Below, one piece after another: positions 28,567 to 37,357 of a stretch of 64,000 bases of DNA. Below the pieces are notes generated by a model. That model did not search any database. It was not told where the DNA came from and saw only the letters and a program-made list of their open reading frames with translations. A program made the translations under genes and the position numbers. Numbering within the stretch: position 1 is the first letter of the stretch; each line of letters begins with the position of its first letter. Source of the stretch: Microbacterium profundi (GTDB taxonomy: Bacteria > Actinomycetota > Actinomycetes > Actinomycetales > Microbacteriaceae); contig NZ_JPSY01000001.1 in NCBI RefSeq assembly GCF_000763375.1, positions 930,001 to 994,000 of the forward strand, read 5' to 3'.

Positions 28567-29682
28567 TCAGTTCTTCGCGGCCGGCTCCGGGACCGGCGGG
28601 GTCGGCTCCGCGACCGGCGGGGTCGCCTTCGCGGGCGGCGTCGCCGCAGCGGGGCGACGACGGCGGCCGTACTGCAGGCTGTTCAGCAGCACTGCGACGA
28701 CGATCACGGCGCCGATGAAGATCATCTGCCAGTACGCGGAGACGCCCACGATGACGAGGCCGTCGGACAGGAATCCGATCACGAAAGCGCCGAGCAGCGT
28801 GCCGCGCACATTGCCCCGGCCGCCCATCAGCGATGCGCCACCGATCACGACCGCAGCGATCGCCGTCAGCTCGTAGGTGTTGCCGGCCGTGGGGCTGGCG
28901 CTGGTGAGCGTCGAGGCGAGGATGAGACCCGCGACCGCCGCGCAGATGCCGGAGATGACGTAGACCCAGATCTTCACGCCGCGCACCGGCACACCCGAGA
29001 GCTCGGCCGCACGCTCGTTGCCTCCGGATGCGTACAGCCAGCGACCGAAGCGCGTGCGCCCGAGGACGAAGCCGAGCACGATCGCGATCAGGATCATGAT
29101 GATGACGCCGATCGGGATGTTCAGCACCCGGTTGAAGCCGAGCCAGTTGAAGCCGGTGTTACCCAGCGCCTCGTCACCCGAGAGGTCGTTGATCGTGAGG
29201 CCGTTGGTCATGAGGAGCGCGAGACCGCGCACGACGTAGAGCATGCCCAAGGTCGCGACGAACGGCGCGACCTTGAACTTGGACACCAGGATGCCGTTGA
29301 CGAGTCCCACTGCGGCGCCGACGGCACAGGAGATGACCACGACCACGGGGATGCTCGGGTAGAGGATCACGCCGAAGATGTTGATCGGCACGCCCTGCAT
29401 GAGGAAGCCGGCGATCACCGCGGAGAAGCCCAGCGTCGAGCCGACCGAGAGATCGATGCCGCCGTTGAGCACGACCAGCAGCATCCCGAGTCCGAGGATG
29501 GCGTAGATCGCGACGTGCGACGCCATGATCAGGACGTTGTCGAAGGTGAGGTAGTTCGGTGACATCAGTGAGAACACCACGATGATCAGGATCAGGGCGA
29601 GGAAGGCCCTGCCTTCGATGAGCACTCGTGTGAGCGAGAACTTCTTCTTGTTCTCGAGGATGGCGGTCGTTGTCGTCGTCAT
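28567..29682 (-). CDS. Ribose-type ABC transporter permease
   Basis: A 371-residue RbsC-like permease (BPD_transp_2) with about ten membrane segments. Typical pieces are LIIVVFSLMSPNYLTFDNVL, GIDLSVGSTLGFSAVIAG, KFKVAPFVATLGMLYVVRGLALLM and VVIGGASLMGGRGNVRGTLLGAF. The C-terminal tail is Pro-rich (TPPAKATPPVAEP). It lies between the binding-protein and ATPase genes on the same strand. Confidence 0.93.
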   Translation of the reverse strand: MTTTTTAILENKKKFSLTRVLIEGRAFLALILIIVVFSLMSPNYLTFDNVLIMASHVAIYAILGLGMLLVVLNGGIDLSVGSTLGFSAVIAGFLMQGVPINIFGVILYPSIPVVVVISCAVGAAVGLVNGILVSKFKVAPFVATLGMLYVVRGLALLMTNGLTINDLSGDEALGNTGFNWLGFNRVLNIPIGVIIMILIAIVLGFVLGRTRFGRWLYASGGNERAAELSGVPVRGVKIWVYVISGICAAVAGLILASTLTSASPTAGNTYELTAIAAVVIGGASLMGGRGNVRGTLLGAFVIGFLSDGLVIVGVSAYWQMIFIGAVIVVAVLLNSLQYGRRRRPAAATPPAKATPPVAEPTPPVPEPAAKN

Positions 29683-29704
29683 TGTCGGTCCGTTCTCAAG
29701 TTCT

Positions 29705-31228
29705 CTACGCGGCCACGGCCTCGCCGGAGGCGGCCATGATCATTTCCTTCGTGGCGTCCGGACCGAACTCGGCGGAGATCTGGCCGCGTCGCAGGACGAT
29801 GATGCGGTGGGCGATGCTGAGGCATTCGCCGACCTCAGATGTCGAATACACGACGGCGAGTCCCTCGCGGGCACGCTCGGCGAGAAGTCGGAAGACCTCG
29901 CCCTTTGCGCCGATGTCGATGCCTCGGCTCGGTTCGTCGAGGAGCATCACGCGCGGGTCGGTCGCGATGACCTTCCCGATCACGACCTTCTGCTGGTTGC
30001 CTCCCGAGAGTGAGCCGATCGGCAGTTCCGGTCCCGGTGTCTTCACCGTCACCGAACGGATGAGGTCCTGTGCGATCTTCTTCTCGGTGCGGCGCGAGAG
30101 CACCCCGTTCCGCAGGGAATCGCCCAGGCTCGCGAGGGTGAGGTTCGTGCCGACGTCGAAGGTCTGCACGAGACCGTCGCGCTGGCGATCCTCCGGCACG
30201 AGTCCGATCCCGAGAGCGATGCGCTCCGCGATCGTGTCGTCGCCGAGGGAAGTGCCGTCGAGCAGGATCTCGCCGCCGTCGATCCGATCGCGCCCGGCGA
30301 CCGCCTCGAGCAGCTCGGTGCGCCCGGCGCCCATCAGCCCGTACAGGCAGACGATCTCGCCCGCCCTGACATCGAGGCTCAGGCCGTTCACGATCGATCG
30401 CTCCGAGTTCTCCGGATCGAGGACGCGCAGATCACGGATGCTGAGGATCGTGTCGCCGAAATCGTATCCGGTGGGCGGCGAACCGAGGTCGAAGTTGTCA
30501 CCGACCATGTTCCGCACGATCCACTCGAGATCGATGTTCGCCCGCTCATCCTTCGCCGTCATGGTTCCGTCTCGCAGGACGACAGCGTGATCGGTGATCT
30601 CGAGCGCCTCCTCGAGGTGGTGCGAGATGTAGACGATCGCGACACCGCGGGCGGTGAGATCGTGGACGATCCCGAAGAGGATCTCCACTTCCGCTGCCGC
30701 CAGAGCCGACGTCGGCTCGTCCATGATGAGGATGCGCGAGTTCACCGAGAGCGCGCGAGCGATCTCGATGATCTGCTGCTGGCCGACGCGTAGGTCGTTG
30801 ACATGCGTGTCGGGTTCGACGCCGGGAAGCAGGTCGGCGAGAAGCTCGCGCGTCTGCCGCGCCTCTTCTGCGAAGTCGATCCCGAACGGACCGGTGATCT
30901 CGCGTCCCATGAAGATGTTGTCGCGCACCGAGAGGTTCGGGGCGAGGCTCAACTCCTGGTGAATGATCGAGATGCCGCGCTCGCGCGCGTCGTTAGTGGA
31001 ATGGAACACGACCGGCTCACCGTCGAGGACGATCTCACCGGAGGTCGGCTGTTCGACACCGGAGAGGATCTTCATCAGCGTCGACTTGCCGGCGCCGTTC
31101 TCTCCGAAGAGGGTCGTCACCGTCCCACGACGGATCTCGAAGTTCACGCCCTTCAACGCTCTGGTGCCGCCGTATGTCTTGACGACGTTGCGCGCCTCGA
31201 GGACGACGTCGTCGAAGTCGTCGCTCAT
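29705..31228 (-). CDS. Ribose-type ABC transporter ATP-binding protein (two domains)
   Basis: A 507-residue RbsA-like protein with two ABC cassettes. The first has Walker A GENGAGKST, signature LRVGQQQIIEIARAL and Walker B ILIMDEPTSAL. The second has the degenerate Walker A GLMGAGRTE, signature LSGGNQQKVVIGK and VMLLDEPSRGIDIGAK. The degenerate second site is normal for the family. Its start overlaps the stop of the DUF2291 gene (ATGA). Confidence 0.94.
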   Translation of the reverse strand: MSDDFDDVVLEARNVVKTYGGTRALKGVNFEIRRGTVTTLFGENGAGKSTLMKILSGVEQPTSGEIVLDGEPVVFHSTNDARERGISIIHQELSLAPNLSVRDNIFMGREITGPFGIDFAEEARQTRELLADLLPGVEPDTHVNDLRVGQQQIIEIARALSVNSRILIMDEPTSALAAAEVEILFGIVHDLTARGVAIVYISHHLEEALEITDHAVVLRDGTMTAKDERANIDLEWIVRNMVGDNFDLGSPPTGYDFGDTILSIRDLRVLDPENSERSIVNGLSLDVRAGEIVCLYGLMGAGRTELLEAVAGRDRIDGGEILLDGTSLGDDTIAERIALGIGLVPEDRQRDGLVQTFDVGTNLTLASLGDSLRNGVLSRRTEKKIAQDLIRSVTVKTPGPELPIGSLSGGNQQKVVIGKVIATDPRVMLLDEPSRGIDIGAKGEVFRLLAERAREGLAVVYSTSEVGECLSIAHRIIVLRRGQISAEFGPDATKEMIMAASGEAVAA

Positions 31229-31896
31229 TGCACGCTCAGTTCGACCGGGGTGACGAGCCAGGAGCTCGGATTGATCAGAGTGAATGCGCCGGTGACCTCG
31301 ATCGTCTTGCCTGTGAGCGCGGCGGGATCGATGTCGGCGAGCACCTGAGTCTTCAGTTCCTCGTTCAGTGCCGCCGCGGCGTTCTGGAAGTCGATCTGGT
31401 TGACGAACTGCCCGAACTCGATCTCGCCCGTCGCGTCGCGCAGCTCGGTTCCGTTGATGGCCGGGCCGGTCTGCACTCGGATCAGCAGGTCCGCGGGCAA
31501 GCCCTCGACCGCCACCTCATAGATGCCGGACTGACCTTCACCGACGACACCGGTGAACGTCGTGCTGTACACGGGGCCGCCGGAGCTCTGCACCGCATAC
31601 TCCTCAGCAGCCGCTGCCGGGTCGGCTGCGACGGCCGCGGCGAGGACGTCAGCCTCGACGGCACGATCGACGATCTCGGACTGCACCGTCGGGAACTCCT
31701 CAGCGCCGTATGTGGCGGGGTCGAATTTCTGCGTGCCCTGCGCGAGCGGGTCATCGGCCGGAACGACACGCGTCCCCAGCACCAGACCGAGGATCACGAG
31801 TACGACGACGCCGATCCAGATGCCGCGCCTGGCGCCGGTCGACAGCGATCGCCGCGGCTTCTTCACCGGTGCGCTTGCGGTGGTCGACGCGCTCAC
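31225..31896 (-). CDS. DUF2291 family membrane-anchored protein
   Basis: About 223 residues. A basic N-terminus and one membrane segment (GIWIGVVVLVILGLVLGTRVV) precede an outside domain with FDPATYGAEEFPTVQSEIV and SSGGPVYSTTFTGVVGEGQSG. The end, EVTGAFTLINPSSWLVTPVELSVQ, is typical of DUF2291. These proteins accompany ribose-type ABC transporters for rare sugars and polyols. The GTG at 31896 overlaps the dehydrogenase stop, and its stop overlaps the ATPase start, so it is tightly coupled on both sides. Confidence 0.82.
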   Translation of the reverse strand: MSASTTASAPVKKPRRSLSTGARRGIWIGVVVLVILGLVLGTRVVPADDPLAQGTQKFDPATYGAEEFPTVQSEIVDRAVEADVLAAAVAADPAAAAEEYAVQSSGGPVYSTTFTGVVGEGQSGIYEVAVEGLPADLLIRVQTGPAINGTELRDATGEIEFGQFVNQIDFQNAAAALNEELKTQVLADIDPAALTGKTIEVTGAFTLINPSSWLVTPVELSVQ

Positions 31897-32927
31897 GGGA
31901 TCAGCACCCTGGACTCGGTGTCGTTCGGGCGGATCTGGAGCTTGCGGCCCGAACCACGACGGAACAGCTCCAACGCCTCTTCGTAGTCGTCGAGGATGAA
32001 GGAATGGCTGATCATGGCCTTCGCGTTGATCGCGCCGGCCTCGAACATCTCGACCGCGCGGCCGAAGGAGTTGAGCACGGCCATCGTCCCGACGATCGAG
32101 ATCTCGTCGCGGTACACGCGGAATGGAGAGAACTTCGCGGTGCCGTCGGCGGGAGCGACGCCGAAGTCCTGGAAGAATCCGGCCGGCTTGACGCGGGTCA
32201 GGGCGTCTTCGATCGCGCGCAGGTTGCCCGTGCAGTCGATGACGACGTCCCACTTCTCGCGGTCGGCGTCGTCCGCCGATGTGTAGCGCAGCTCGATGCC
32301 GCACTCCTCCGCGACCGCGAGGCGGTCGACGTTCAGGTCGACGATGCTCACCGATGCTGCGCCGGCGCGGGTGGCCAGCTGAGCCATCAGCAGTCCCATG
32401 GTGCCGGCTCCGTAGACGAGCACGTGGTCTCCGATGCGGCGGGGCAGCACGTCCCAGCCGCGGATCGCGCAGGCCAGCGGCTCGATGAGGGCGGCCTGGT
32501 AGAGGTCGGTCTCCGGCTTGAGCTTGTACACGTTGCCGGCTGGGGCCGTGAAGAACTCCTGCGATGCGCCGTCGGAGGCGACGACGCCGAGACCGTTCCA
32601 GAATCGGCAGAGGTTCTGGTGCCCGTTGAGGCAGAATTCGCATTCGCCGCAGGTCGTGCTGGGGTTGATCGCGACGTGGTCGCCGACCTTGAAATCGAAC
32701 ACGCCGCTGTTGACGCCTTCGCCGAGCGCGACGATCGTGCCGGTCGCCTCATGACCGGGAACGAGCGGGAAGACGGTGCCCTCGAACTCGCCGTCGAAGA
32801 CGTGCGTGTCGGTTCCGCAGATACCGACCGCCGCCGTCTCGATCAGGATCTCTTTGTAACCGGGCGTGGGCTTCGACCGCTCTTCGAGGGACAGCTGCCC
32901 CTCCGCCGTGAATACAACTGCTCGCAT
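31893..32927 (-). CDS. Zinc-dependent polyol dehydrogenase (MDR family)
   Basis: A 344-residue medium-chain dehydrogenase. Catalytic zinc ligands are in AVGICGTDTHVF, GHEATGTIV and LIEPLACAI. The structural zinc lobe is intact (CGECEFCLNGHQNLC). The Rossmann motif is VYGAGTMGLLMAQLA. It is the first gene of the leftward sugar operon, so it probably oxidises the imported polyol (a threitol or erythritol) to erythrulose. The exact substrate is inferred from the kinase and isomerases behind it. Confidence 0.85.
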   Translation of the reverse strand: MRAVVFTAEGQLSLEERSKPTPGYKEILIETAAVGICGTDTHVFDGEFEGTVFPLVPGHEATGTIVALGEGVNSGVFDFKVGDHVAINPSTTCGECEFCLNGHQNLCRFWNGLGVVASDGASQEFFTAPAGNVYKLKPETDLYQAALIEPLACAIRGWDVLPRRIGDHVLVYGAGTMGLLMAQLATRAGAASVSIVDLNVDRLAVAEECGIELRYTSADDADREKWDVVIDCTGNLRAIEDALTRVKPAGFFQDFGVAPADGTAKFSPFRVYRDEISIVGTMAVLNSFGRAVEMFEAGAINAKAMISHSFILDDYEEALELFRRGSGRKLQIRPNDTESRVLIP

Positions 32928-32974
32928 CTTTGCTCCCGACCTGCGTCTCCCGCGACGCTCTCGTGTTACTTTCC

Positions 32975-32989
32975 TGTGATCAAATCACA
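32975..32989. promoter_or_regulatory. Perfect palindrome, candidate DeoR operator
   Basis: TGTGAT, a 3-base spacer and ATCACA form a perfect inverted repeat in the 154-bp gap between the divergent dehydrogenase genes. GTTAC words at 32964 and 32998 flank it. It sits eight bases upstream of the -35-like box of the rightward gene, so a bound protein could control both directions. Confidence 0.55.
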
Positions 32990-32996
32990 TGACTAC

Positions 32997-33025
32997 GTTA
33001 CATTCACCATACGTCGCGGTAATAT
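32997..33025 (+). promoter_or_regulatory. Promoter of the 33082 dehydrogenase gene
   Basis: A -35-like GTTACA (32997-33002), a 17-base gap and the -10-like TAATAT (33020-33025) stand about 57 bases before the ATG. It is unusually AT-rich for this genome. Confidence 0.55.
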
Positions 33026-33081
33026 CGAGTGTCAAGAAGCCCGGCGGCACGAGACCGCAGCGAAGACGAGGAGATCGCATC

Positions 33082-34128
33082 ATGACCGCAACGACGCATA
33101 TTCCGGAGCACATGCTCGCAAGCGTCCTGACCCGGCCAGGCCACGTCGAACTGCAGGAGCGTCGTGTGCCGACGCCGGCAGCGGACGAGGTTCTCGTCAG
33201 GGTCACAGCGGTGGGCGTCTGCGGCTCGGACGTGCACTTCTTCCACGAAGGGCGTCTCGGAGACTGGGTCGTCGACGAGCCGCTCGTGCTCGGCCACGAG
33301 TCCGGCGGCGTGATCGTCGCTGTAGGTGCGGATGTCTCGCAGGAACGCGTCGGCGAGCGAGTCTCGATCGAGCCACAGCATCCGTCGACAACATCTGCAG
33401 AGACGATGCGCGGCGACTACAACCTCGACCCGCACATGCGCTTCTACGCCGTGCCCGGAACGGACGGCGCGTTCCAGGAGTACGTCACGATCCAGAGCCA
33501 TTTCGCCTTCGCGATTCCGGACTCGGTGAGCGATTGGGCGGCCGCACTGCTCGAGCCGTTGTCGGTGGCCGTGGCGACCGGACGCAAGGCTGCGTTCTCG
33601 GTCGGCGACCGAGTGCTGATCACCGGAGCGGGGCCGGTCGGGCTCGCTGTCGCGCAGGTGGCGAGGGCGTCAGGTGCCGCGGAAGTGCTCGTGTCGGACA
33701 TCAGCGGATCGCGGCGGAGCGCCGCCCTGCGATTCGGGGCGACCACGGCTCTCGATCCGATCACCGACGCGGATGCGATCCGTGCGGCCGGGGCGGATTC
33801 CTTCGTCGACGCCTCCGGTGCGGCAGCCGCCGTGCGCAGCGGCATCGACGCGCTCCGACCCGGCGGGCGAGCTGTTCTCGTCGGCATGGGTCTGCCGGAG
33901 CTGGCATTGCCGATCACTCACATCCAGAACAAGGAGCTCGTACTGACAGGAGTCTTCCGGTACGCGAACACGTGGCCGGCGGCGATCGCTCTCGTCGCCT
34001 CCGGACAGGTCGATCTGGACGGGATGGTCACCGGCACGTTCTCACTCGACCGCGTCGAGGACGCACTCGGATCGACGACCGGCCCCGACACGATCAAGTC
34101 GGTGGTTGAGCCGCACCGCCGGGGCTAG
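33082..34128 (+). CDS. Sorbitol-dehydrogenase-like MDR enzyme lacking the structural zinc site
   Basis: About 348 residues. Catalytic zinc ligands are kept in [21 protein letters not shown] and [10 protein letters not shown], and the cofactor site is [14 protein letters not shown]. The lobe that normally holds four zinc Cys reads [20 protein letters not shown]: every Cys is replaced although the RGxYNL frame remains. The ATG at 33082 follows GAGGAGATC. It is divergent from the sugar operon and probably belongs to the same pathway as a second tetritol or polyol dehydrogenase. Confidence 0.82.
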   Translation: MTATTHIPEHMLASVLTRPGHVELQERRVPTPAADEVLVRVTAVGVCGSDVHFFHEGRLGDWVVDEPLVLGHESGGVIVAVGADVSQERVGERVSIEPQHPSTTSAETMRGDYNLDPHMRFYAVPGTDGAFQEYVTIQSHFAFAIPDSVSDWAAALLEPLSVAVATGRKAAFSVGDRVLITGAGPVGLAVAQVARASGAAEVLVSDISGSRRSAALRFGATTALDPITDADAIRAAGADSFVDASGAAAAVRSGIDALRPGGRAVLVGMGLPELALPITHIQNKELVLTGVFRYANTWPAAIALVASGQVDLDGMVTGTFSLDRVEDALGSTTGPDTIKSVVEPHRRG

Positions 34129-34129
34129 G

Positions 34130-34768
34130 TCAAGCGGATACCGGATATTTCGAGTCCTGCAACCGCTTCGCGAGGTGCAGCGCATTGGTCAGCGACGTCT
34201 TGATCGACGCACTCACCTTCTCCGGCGTCTGCTCCAGGTCCTTGTAGTCGGTGGTGTGCATCGCCTCGCCGTTCCAGTACACGGATCCCTGCGCGGGTAC
34301 CGTGAAGCCCACATCGTTGAGCGCCTGGAAGAGCACTGCGGTGATGTGATGGGCGCCGTCCTCATTGCCGACCACGGCGGTCACGGCCACCTTGTCGAAC
34401 AGGATGGGGCGGCCGTCAGCGTCCGTCTCGCTCAGTTCGGCGTCGAGGCGCTCGAGCACGCGCTGGGCGACACTGGAGTGCTGCCCGAGCCAGGTGGGCG
34501 TCACGAACACCAGAATGTCCGAGTCGAGCACCTGCTGCCGCAGTGCGGGCCACTCATCGCCTTCACCCATGTCCTTCTCGACGCCGGGGAGGATGAGGTG
34601 GTCGACGGCGCGCACACTCTGGCACGCCACCCCGTTCTCGGTGAGGAAGGTCGCCATCTGAGAGCCCAGCAGCTCTGAACTCGATGCCGCGGGTGACGCT
34701 TTGAGCGTGCAGGTGATGACGAGTGCCTTCACCTGCACGCTCGAGGCGTTCTGACTACTGTCAGACAC
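34130..34768 (-). CDS. Flavodoxin family / NAD(P)H-dependent FMN reductase-like protein
   Basis: About 212 residues with a flavodoxin-like fold. ALVITCTLKASPAASSSELLG is the FMN phosphate loop, and ILVFVTPTWLGQHSSVAQRVLERLDA is the second flavin contact. GNEDGAHHITAVLFQALNDVGF follows. Such proteins reduce quinones or other small acceptors. The GTG start at 34768 overlaps the stop of the upstream small membrane gene, so both use the GTCAA-box promoter at 34982-35020. Confidence 0.82.
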   Translation of the reverse strand: MSDSSQNASSVQVKALVITCTLKASPAASSSELLGSQMATFLTENGVACQSVRAVDHLILPGVEKDMGEGDEWPALRQQVLDSDILVFVTPTWLGQHSSVAQRVLERLDAELSETDADGRPILFDKVAVTAVVGNEDGAHHITAVLFQALNDVGFTVPAQGSVYWNGEAMHTTDYKDLEQTPEKVSASIKTSLTNALHLAKRLQDSKYPVSA

Positions 34769-34925
34769 GGTTGCGTCCGCCGATGACGCGGAACAGGAAG
34801 GCGATCAGGGCGATCACGCCCACGATGAGGGCCACCCAGAGCAGCCAGTTGAGCGCCGAGGACAGTCCTCCGACGATGGCCAAGACGATCGCGACGACGA
34901 TGATGATGATGAGTGCGATATTCAT
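34761..34925 (-). CDS. Small hydrophobic membrane protein (54 aa)
   Basis: An ATG at 34925 opens a 54-codon frame. The product is two membrane segments (IALIIIIVVAIVLAIVGGL and LLWVALIVGVIALIAFLF) and a basic C-terminus IGGRNRV. It resembles the small stress-induced hydrophobic proteins found in many actinobacteria. Its stop lies inside the start region of the flavodoxin gene (8-bp overlap). Confidence 0.72.
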   Translation of the reverse strand: MNIALIIIIVVAIVLAIVGGLSSALNWLLWVALIVGVIALIAFLFRVIGGRNRV

Positions 34926-34981
34926 GCGGGTACTCCTGACCTCTGTGGCGAGACCGGCGGTGGCCGGCCTCGATGGAACTC

Positions 34982-35020
34982 AGCTTGTCACGGCTCCTGG
35001 CCGCAGTCGCAGGGGTTGAC
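34982..35020 (-). promoter_or_regulatory. GTCAA-box promoter for the small membrane protein and flavodoxin
   Basis: On the minus strand GTCAACCCCT begins at 35020, and the -10-like CAAGCT lies at 34987-34982, exactly 28 bases after GTCAA. Confidence 0.62.
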
Positions 35021-35055
35021 GCCGAAAACCGGCGATGGTATCGCGATGCGCGCGA

Positions 35056-35409
35056 TCACTGACCCTGACGTCGCGTCCCCACGCCGGGCTCGTCGTTCAT
35101 GGGCGACCGGTCAGGGATCGTGGCCTCGTCCTCAGGATCGATCTGGACCGCATCGACCGACCCAGAGTCCGCACCAGCGCCGCCGGCAGGCACGTCAGCG
35201 GCGAGCACGTCCGGCTCGTCTGCGACCGCGGGCTCGGAAAGCGATGTCTCGGAGTCATCTCCGCTCGCCATCCGGTCGGCGCTCGCGCTGTCCACAAGAC
35301 CGTCATCGATGTCCGGATCGAGCACGGCGTCGCCGTCGACCTCCATCGTCGCGTCTTCGCCACCGTCGTCATCAGGCACGGGAACCGACGCCATGTTCGG
35401 GTTCGACAT
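35056..35409 (-). CDS. Acidic low-complexity hypothetical protein (117 aa)
   Basis: The product is very rich in Asp, Glu, Ala and Ser (VPVPDDDGGEDATMEVDGD and VQIDPEDEATIPDRSPMND), with no Cys, no signal and no membrane segment. It is surely disordered. A ribosome site GAAAGGATG precedes the ATG, and a GTCAA-box promoter stands upstream. Similar acidic proteins lie at 10871 and 40450. The function is unknown; a hydration or charge-buffering role is only a guess. Confidence 0.62.
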   Translation of the reverse strand: MSNPNMASVPVPDDDGGEDATMEVDGDAVLDPDIDDGLVDSASADRMASGDDSETSLSEPAVADEPDVLAADVPAGGAGADSGSVDAVQIDPEDEATIPDRSPMNDEPGVGTRRQGQ

Positions 35410-35436
35410 GATTGCATCCTTTCGTGAGATGCGCTC

Positions 35437-35475
35437 ACGCTAACGCCCTCCTCGGTCGTGTCCGAGCGGGTTGAC
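35437..35475 (-). promoter_or_regulatory. GTCAA-box promoter for the acidic protein gene
   Basis: On the minus strand GTCAACCCGC begins at 35475, and the -10-like TAGCGT lies at 35442-35437, exactly 28 bases after GTCAA. Confidence 0.65.
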
Positions 35476-35501
35476 CAGCACCCGCTGCGGGAGTATACGG
35501 T

Positions 35502-35984
35502 TCAGCCCACCTCGTCGCCGAGGCGTTTGCGCATGAAGATCTGGGCAGTCCCGTCATCCTGGTCCACGCGCTCCGTGACCCGGTATCCGCAACTCTCGTA
35601 CAGACGCACGTTGGCCTCGCTCAGACTGCCCGTGAACAGCTCGGCTTCCGGGGCATCGGCATCACGTTCGGCAGCCTCGAGCAGTGCCCTGCCGATTCCG
35701 GAGCCCTGCATATCCGGGGCGATGGCGATCCGCCCGATGAGCAGCAGGTCAGCGGTCTCCCTGACGCGGATCGCGCCGACCAGTCTCGACCCGACGCGGG
35801 CCACCCAGCCGTTCGCGTCCACCAGCTCAGCCTCAAGCTCCGCCAGCGTCTGTGTGAGCGGCGGCATGTCGGCCGTGCCGTAGATCAGTGCCTCCGAGAC
35901 GAAGGCGGCTCGTTGAACGGTGAGCACCTCGCCCGCGTCGGCCGGCGAGATCCGTGAAAGGACGACCTCCGGATCATTCGCCAT
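35502..35984 (-). CDS. GNAT family N-acetyltransferase
   Basis: About 160 residues with a GNAT fold. LIGRIAIAPDMQGSGIGRALLEAAE holds the acetyl-CoA pyrophosphate loop (QGSGIGRAL), and SEANVRLYESCGYRVTE is the C-terminal motif B. The substrate cannot be told. The ATG at 35984 lies inside the last codons of the APC permease gene (11-bp overlap), so it is co-translated with it. Confidence 0.88.
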   Translation of the reverse strand: MANDPEVVLSRISPADAGEVLTVQRAAFVSEALIYGTADMPPLTQTLAELEAELVDANGWVARVGSRLVGAIRVRETADLLLIGRIAIAPDMQGSGIGRALLEAAERDADAPEAELFTGSLSEANVRLYESCGYRVTERVDQDDGTAQIFMRKRLGDEVG

Positions 35985-37299
35985 GACGCACCCCGCTGCG
36001 CCGCCGCGCCCACTGTGCGAGTGCGAAGAGTCCAAGGCCGACGAGAAGGAGTCCGCCGCCGAAGAGCCACACGATGCCGCGCTGCTGGGTCATGAGCAGG
36101 ATGCAGGAGGCGATCCCGAGCACCGGCACGAACGTCCAGACCCGGAAGTGGTCGTGCTCGACGCGATCCCTTCGCAGCACGAGTACCGAGACGTTGGCAC
36201 TGAGGAAGACGAACAGCAGCAGAAGCACCACCGTCTCGGCGAGCGTGGCAAGATCGCCGATCAAGGTCAGCAGCATCGCCACGACGGTCGTGGCCACGAT
36301 CGCGGCCCAGGGGGTCTTCCTGCGGGGAAGCACCCGTCCGAGGCCATCGGGTAGGAGGCTCTGCTCCGCCATCCCATAGGCGAGCCGGCTCGCCATGATC
36401 ATCGTCAGCAGTGCACCGTTGGCGACGGCGATCAGCGCGATCAGGCTGAACAGCCAGGACGGCACTCCCACACCGGTGGCCTCCACGACGGCGAGAAGGG
36501 GCCCGCTGGACTGCTGCAGCTCATCGGCGGGGAGCGCGACCGCACTGGCCAACCCCACGAGAACGTAGACAGCACCCGCGGTCAGGAGGGCGGCGAACAG
36601 CGCCTTCGGGTAGGTCTTCGACGGTTCCCTCACCTCTTCGATCACGTTCGCCGATGTCTCGAAGCCGACGAACGAGTAGTACGCGATGATCGCGCCTCCC
36701 AGCACCGCCGCTCCGACGCCGGTGTTCTCCGGCACCTGCATCACGCGGGACGCGTCTCCTCCACCGCCGGCCACGAAGAAGCCGACGACGGCGATCACGA
36801 TCACCAGTCCGCTCAGCTCGATCGCCGTCATCACGAGATTCGCACCCATCGATTCGCGGATGCCACGAGCATTGACCGCCGCGACGATGACGAGGAAGAC
36901 CATCGCAGCCGGGATCGGGGGAACAGGAAGGAACGTCTGAAGGTAGTCCCCCGCGAACGCGATCGCGAGTCCGGCTGCGCTCACGACTCCGGCTGCGAGC
37001 ATGCTGAAGCCGACGAGGAACGAGACGATACGGCTGCGGAACGCGCGTTCGGCGAAGACCGCCGCGCCCCCGGCGCGCGGGTACTTCGTGACGAGCTCGG
37101 CGTAAGAGCCGGCCGTGAGCAGAGCGAGCAGCAGCGCGAGCAATAGTGGTGCCCACAGCATCCCGCCCGCCTGCTCGGACAGCACTCCCATGAGGGCATA
37201 TATCCCGGCGCCGAGCACATCGCCCAGAATGAAGGCGAAGAGCATGGGTCCCGTGATGGCCCGACGCAGTCGCGAGGGCGCCTCTGTCTGTTTGGTCAT
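35974..37299 (-). CDS. APC family amino-acid permease, leaderless start
   Basis: A 441-residue permease with about 12 membrane segments. GPMLFAFILGDVLGAGIYALMG is the TM1 substrate region, then TKYPRAGGAAVFAERAF and YSFVGFETSANVIEEVREPSKTYP, all APC hallmarks. The substrate is unknown. The ATG at 37299 lies only six bases after the -10-like TAGGTT, so the mRNA probably starts at the ATG itself. It is followed by the overlapping acetyltransferase gene. Confidence 0.9.
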   Translation of the reverse strand: MTKQTEAPSRLRRAITGPMLFAFILGDVLGAGIYALMGVLSEQAGGMLWAPLLLALLLALLTAGSYAELVTKYPRAGGAAVFAERAFRSRIVSFLVGFSMLAAGVVSAAGLAIAFAGDYLQTFLPVPPIPAAMVFLVIVAAVNARGIRESMGANLVMTAIELSGLVIVIAVVGFFVAGGGGDASRVMQVPENTGVGAAVLGGAIIAYYSFVGFETSANVIEEVREPSKTYPKALFAALLTAGAVYVLVGLASAVALPADELQQSSGPLLAVVEATGVGVPSWLFSLIALIAVANGALLTMIMASRLAYGMAEQSLLPDGLGRVLPRRKTPWAAIVATTVVAMLLTLIGDLATLAETVVLLLLFVFLSANVSVLVLRRDRVEHDHFRVWTFVPVLGIASCILLMTQQRGIVWLFGGGLLLVGLGLFALAQWARRRSGVRHGE

Positions 37300-37305
37300 C
37301 AGCCA

Positions 37306-37344
37306 AACCTAGAGGCCGACCGGAGCGCTCTCACAGCCCTTGAC
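37306..37344 (-). promoter_or_regulatory. GTCAA-box promoter for the APC permease (leaderless)
   Basis: On the minus strand GTCAAGGGCT begins at 37344, and TAGGTT lies at 37311-37306, exactly 28 bases after GTCAA and six bases before the ATG at 37299. Confidence 0.65.
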
Positions 37345-37357
37345 AACGCGGCAGCGC

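Noticed and set aside
31710..34109. A 799-codon open frame on the plus strand
   Set aside because: It runs antisense through DUF2291 and the Zn dehydrogenase and in a wrong frame of the next gene. The product is Arg/His/Gly-rich with no domain. High GC makes such frames common.
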